A DNA stretch of 7,830 bases from Chitinophagia bacterium (GTDB lineage Bacteria > Bacteroidota > Bacteroidia > Chitinophagales > Chitinophagaceae). Each line of letters starts with the position of its first letter. Positions within the stretch are counted from its first letter, which is position 1. The stretch spans positions 1-7,830 of the forward strand of contig RGMU01000066.1 of NCBI GenBank assembly GCA_010021705.1. Direction: 5' to 3'. Below are positions 6,690 through 7,830 of this stretch, one piece after another. Under the pieces are notes generated by a model. It saw only the letters and a program-made list of their open reading frames with translations. It did no database searches and had not been told where the DNA came from. Position numbers and translations under genes: made by a program.

Positions 6690-7355
6690 TTATCCTTCTA
6701 CTGCCCTATTAAGAAAGCGGATAAAGGGTTGCATGGTTTCAAACGTTTGCGCTATCCATTTTACAGCCCCCTGCTCCATTAAAACATTATCGTTTTTTAT
6801 GCTGTGAAAGGTGGTAAAACTTTTCAGTTTCAGGTACTCTATGGCAGGATTGTCGGGGGTGTATTCTTTGGGGGGCTTTTTCAGCTTTTCTCCGTCTATG
6901 GTGGGGTATGTGGCTTTAAAGGCGGGGTTGTTAATTATGCCTAAAAACTCTTCATAGTTATAGTCTATTTCTTGCCTTACTTTTTTAAGCACATCGGGCT
7001 GTGGCATCCACACACCACCGCCTAAAAAACTTTTGCCGTTTGGCTCTAAATGCAGGTAATAGCCCGCTCCGGTAAAGTTTTTGCCTCCTTTGCTAAAGGC
7101 TGCGCCAAAGTTGGTTTTATAGGGCGTTTTATCCTTCGCAAACCTAACATCTTTGAATATTCTCATTATGCAGTCTTTGGCTGTAACATTTGCCAATGCG
7201 GGTTCATAAGCTGCCATTTCAACCAATAATTGGCTCACTATTTGCTCTATATTGTCTTTGGCTTTGGTGTAGCGTTCTTTATTGGCATCAAACCATGTTT
7301 TATGGTTATTGGCACTTAAATCGGTTAAAAATTGAAAAGTTGTAGCTTGTAACAT
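6690..7355 (-). CDS. DUF2461 family protein
   Basis: This 221-residue soluble protein is of typical length for the DUF2461/TIGR02453 family, whose function is unknown. Diagnostic segments, in order: FLTDLSANNHKTWFDANKERY (residues 9-29), IMRIFKDVRFAKDKTPYKTNFGAAF (63-87), the glycine-rich GAGYYLHLEPNGKSFLGGGVW (96-116) and KKPPKEYTPDNPAIEYLKLKSF (159-180). There is no signal peptide or membrane helix, so it is cytoplasmic. The ATG at 7355 lies four bases after a perfect -7 promoter element and directly precedes the first conserved segment; no Shine-Dalgarno fits between them. It is the first gene of a unit with the DUF1003 and cytochrome/PHM genes (3-base gap, then a 38-base overlap). The family assignment is secure; no reaction can be proposed. 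Confidence 0.94.
   Translation of the reverse strand: MLQATTFQFLTDLSANNHKTWFDANKERYTKAKDNIEQIVSQLLVEMAAYEPALANVTAKDCIMRIFKDVRFAKDKTPYKTNFGAAFSKGGKNFTGAGYYLHLEPNGKSFLGGGVWMPQPDVLKKVRQEIDYNYEEFLGIINNPAFKATYPTIDGEKLKKPPKEYTPDNPAIEYLKLKSFTTFHSIKNDNVLMEQGAVKWIAQTFETMQPFIRFLNRAVEG
6693..6697 (-). promoter_or_regulatory. Ribosome binding site of the DUF1003 gene
   Basis: AAGGA lies six bases before the ATG at 6686, just inside the end of the upstream DUF2461 gene. Together with GGAAG (6279-6275), six bases before the lipoprotein ATG at 6268, it shows that the internal genes of this unit carry Shine-Dalgarno-like sites while the first gene has none. Confidence 0.5.
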
Positions 7356-7359
7356 AGCA

Positions 7360-7367
7360 CAAATATA
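7360..7367 (-). promoter_or_regulatory. Promoter -7 element (TATATTTG) of the DUF2461 operon
   Basis: On the minus strand this reads TATATTTG, a perfect TAnnTTTG element. Only TGCT separates it from the ATG at 7355, so the transcript would begin at or next to the start codon. A TTG lies 13 bases upstream inside the preceding terminator stem, closer than the usual 17-20 or so, so the -33 half is weak or absent. A start codon with no leader would explain the lack of a ribosome binding site. Confidence 0.55.
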
Positions 7368-7371
7368 AGCT

Positions 7372-7400
7372 AAAAACCTGCAAGTGTTAAGGCTTGCAGG
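7372..7400 (-). terminator. Intrinsic terminator after the SRPBCC gene
   Basis: On the minus strand CCTGCAAG and CTTGCAGG form a perfect eight-pair stem with an eight-base loop, followed by TTTTT (7376-7372). Three A-T pairs can extend the base of the stem. It starts 30 bases after the SRPBCC stop codon. The flanking A/T runs give some bidirectional character, but no plus-strand gene needs it. Confidence 0.85.
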
Positions 7401-7430
7401 TTTAAAAGATTTATCGGTAAATAAAGAGAA

Positions 7431-7830
7431 TTATTTTTCTAAAATTTGCTTCAGGTTGTTTAGCCCAGTTTGAAAGTCATCACCTATCATTTTATCCATA
7501 TTACCCCCAATTAGCATAAGGTTCATAGGATAGCTCATTTTACCGTCAAAGCCCCACGTAATTTCAGTAGCGGTGCCGTTATTAGCGTCTGCTAATGCTA
7601 AATAGGCATTGTTTGTGGCTTCAAAGGGTTTTTTAAAGCGTAATTCAAAATCTACGCGCTCATTAGGTGTTATTTTTTTAATTTCCTGCTCGCCGGTGCC
7701 TACGCTGTCTGACTTGCTGTCCCATGCTGATATAAAACCTACCGTGCCGTCTGTGCCGGTATAGGTTTTTTTCATATTGGGGTCCATTTTAGCCCATCTG
7801 CTAAAGTTGTCCTGATTTTTTAGCAATACA
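7431..7830 (-). CDS. SRPBCC family (polyketide cyclase-like) protein, 5' end outside window
   Basis: About 133 C-terminal residues are visible; the open frame continues past base 7830, so the true start is missing. The sequence fits the SRPBCC/START-like fold, a helix-grip barrel that holds a hydrophobic ligand. Visible landmarks are FSRWAKMDPNMKKTYTGTDG, GFISAWDSKS, VGTGEQEIKKITPNERVDF, ELRFKKPFEATNNAYLAL, GTATEITWGFDGKMSYPMN and the C-terminal helix MIGDDFQTGLNNLKQIL. Close relatives in Bacteroidota are usually annotated as polyketide cyclases or SRPBCC proteins with no known ligand, and many begin with a membrane helix, which cannot be seen here. A strong terminator follows, so it belongs to a separate transcript from the DUF2461 unit. 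Confidence 0.9.
   Translation of the reverse strand, partial: VLLKNQDNFSRWAKMDPNMKKTYTGTDGTVGFISAWDSKSDSVGTGEQEIKKITPNERVDFELRFKKPFEATNNAYLALADANNGTATEITWGFDGKMSYPMNLMLIGGNMDKMIGDDFQTGLNNLKQILEK

Noticed and set aside
1..7830. A defence, toxin-antitoxin, CRISPR or mobile element system
   Set aside because: No nuclease, transposase, integrase, repeat array or toxin-like small gene pair is seen on either strand; gene content and uniform orientation look like ordinary chromosome.

Overview
The window looks like a piece of a Bacteroidota chromosome, probably from the Chitinophagales/Sphingobacteriales side, although the exact lineage is inference. The reasons are an outer-membrane beta-barrel receptor with a carboxypeptidase-like N-terminal domain, a GLPGLI-family partner, mostly weak or absent Shine-Dalgarno sequences, and two perfect TAnnTTTG promoter -7 elements. 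All seven genes lie on the minus strand, so transcription runs from the high to the low coordinates. No tRNA, rRNA, CRISPR array, insertion sequence or phage gene is visible.

Reading in the direction of transcription: (1) 7830-7431 is the 3' part of an SRPBCC-fold protein, closed by a clear intrinsic terminator at 7372-7400. (2) 7355-4895 is a tight three-gene unit: a DUF2461 protein, a two-helix DUF1003 membrane protein 3 bases later, and a lipoprotein whose start overlaps the DUF1003 gene by 38 bases. The lipoprotein joins a c-type cytochrome to a domain resembling the copper monooxygenases of the PHM/DBM family, and all six expected copper ligands are present. (3) 4796-3586 is a probable two-gene unit: a SanA-like DUF218 membrane protein and a DUF1697 protein. 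It is followed by about 230 bases without a gene and then a terminator at 3327-3353. (4) 3171-1 is a translationally coupled pair: a 929-residue outer-membrane beta-barrel receptor and a GLPGLI-family secreted protein cut by the window edge.

Most of these are chromosomal housekeeping or uncharacterised envelope families rather than a defence or mobile system. The item most worth following is the cytochrome c/PHM-like lipoprotein, a putative periplasm-facing copper monooxygenase with a built-in heme electron carrier. The second is the receptor/GLPGLI pair, whose substrate is unknown. At the regulatory level, the DUF2461 and sanA-like genes have a -7 promoter element only 4 and 7 bases before the start codon, which points to leaderless or almost leaderless mRNAs.
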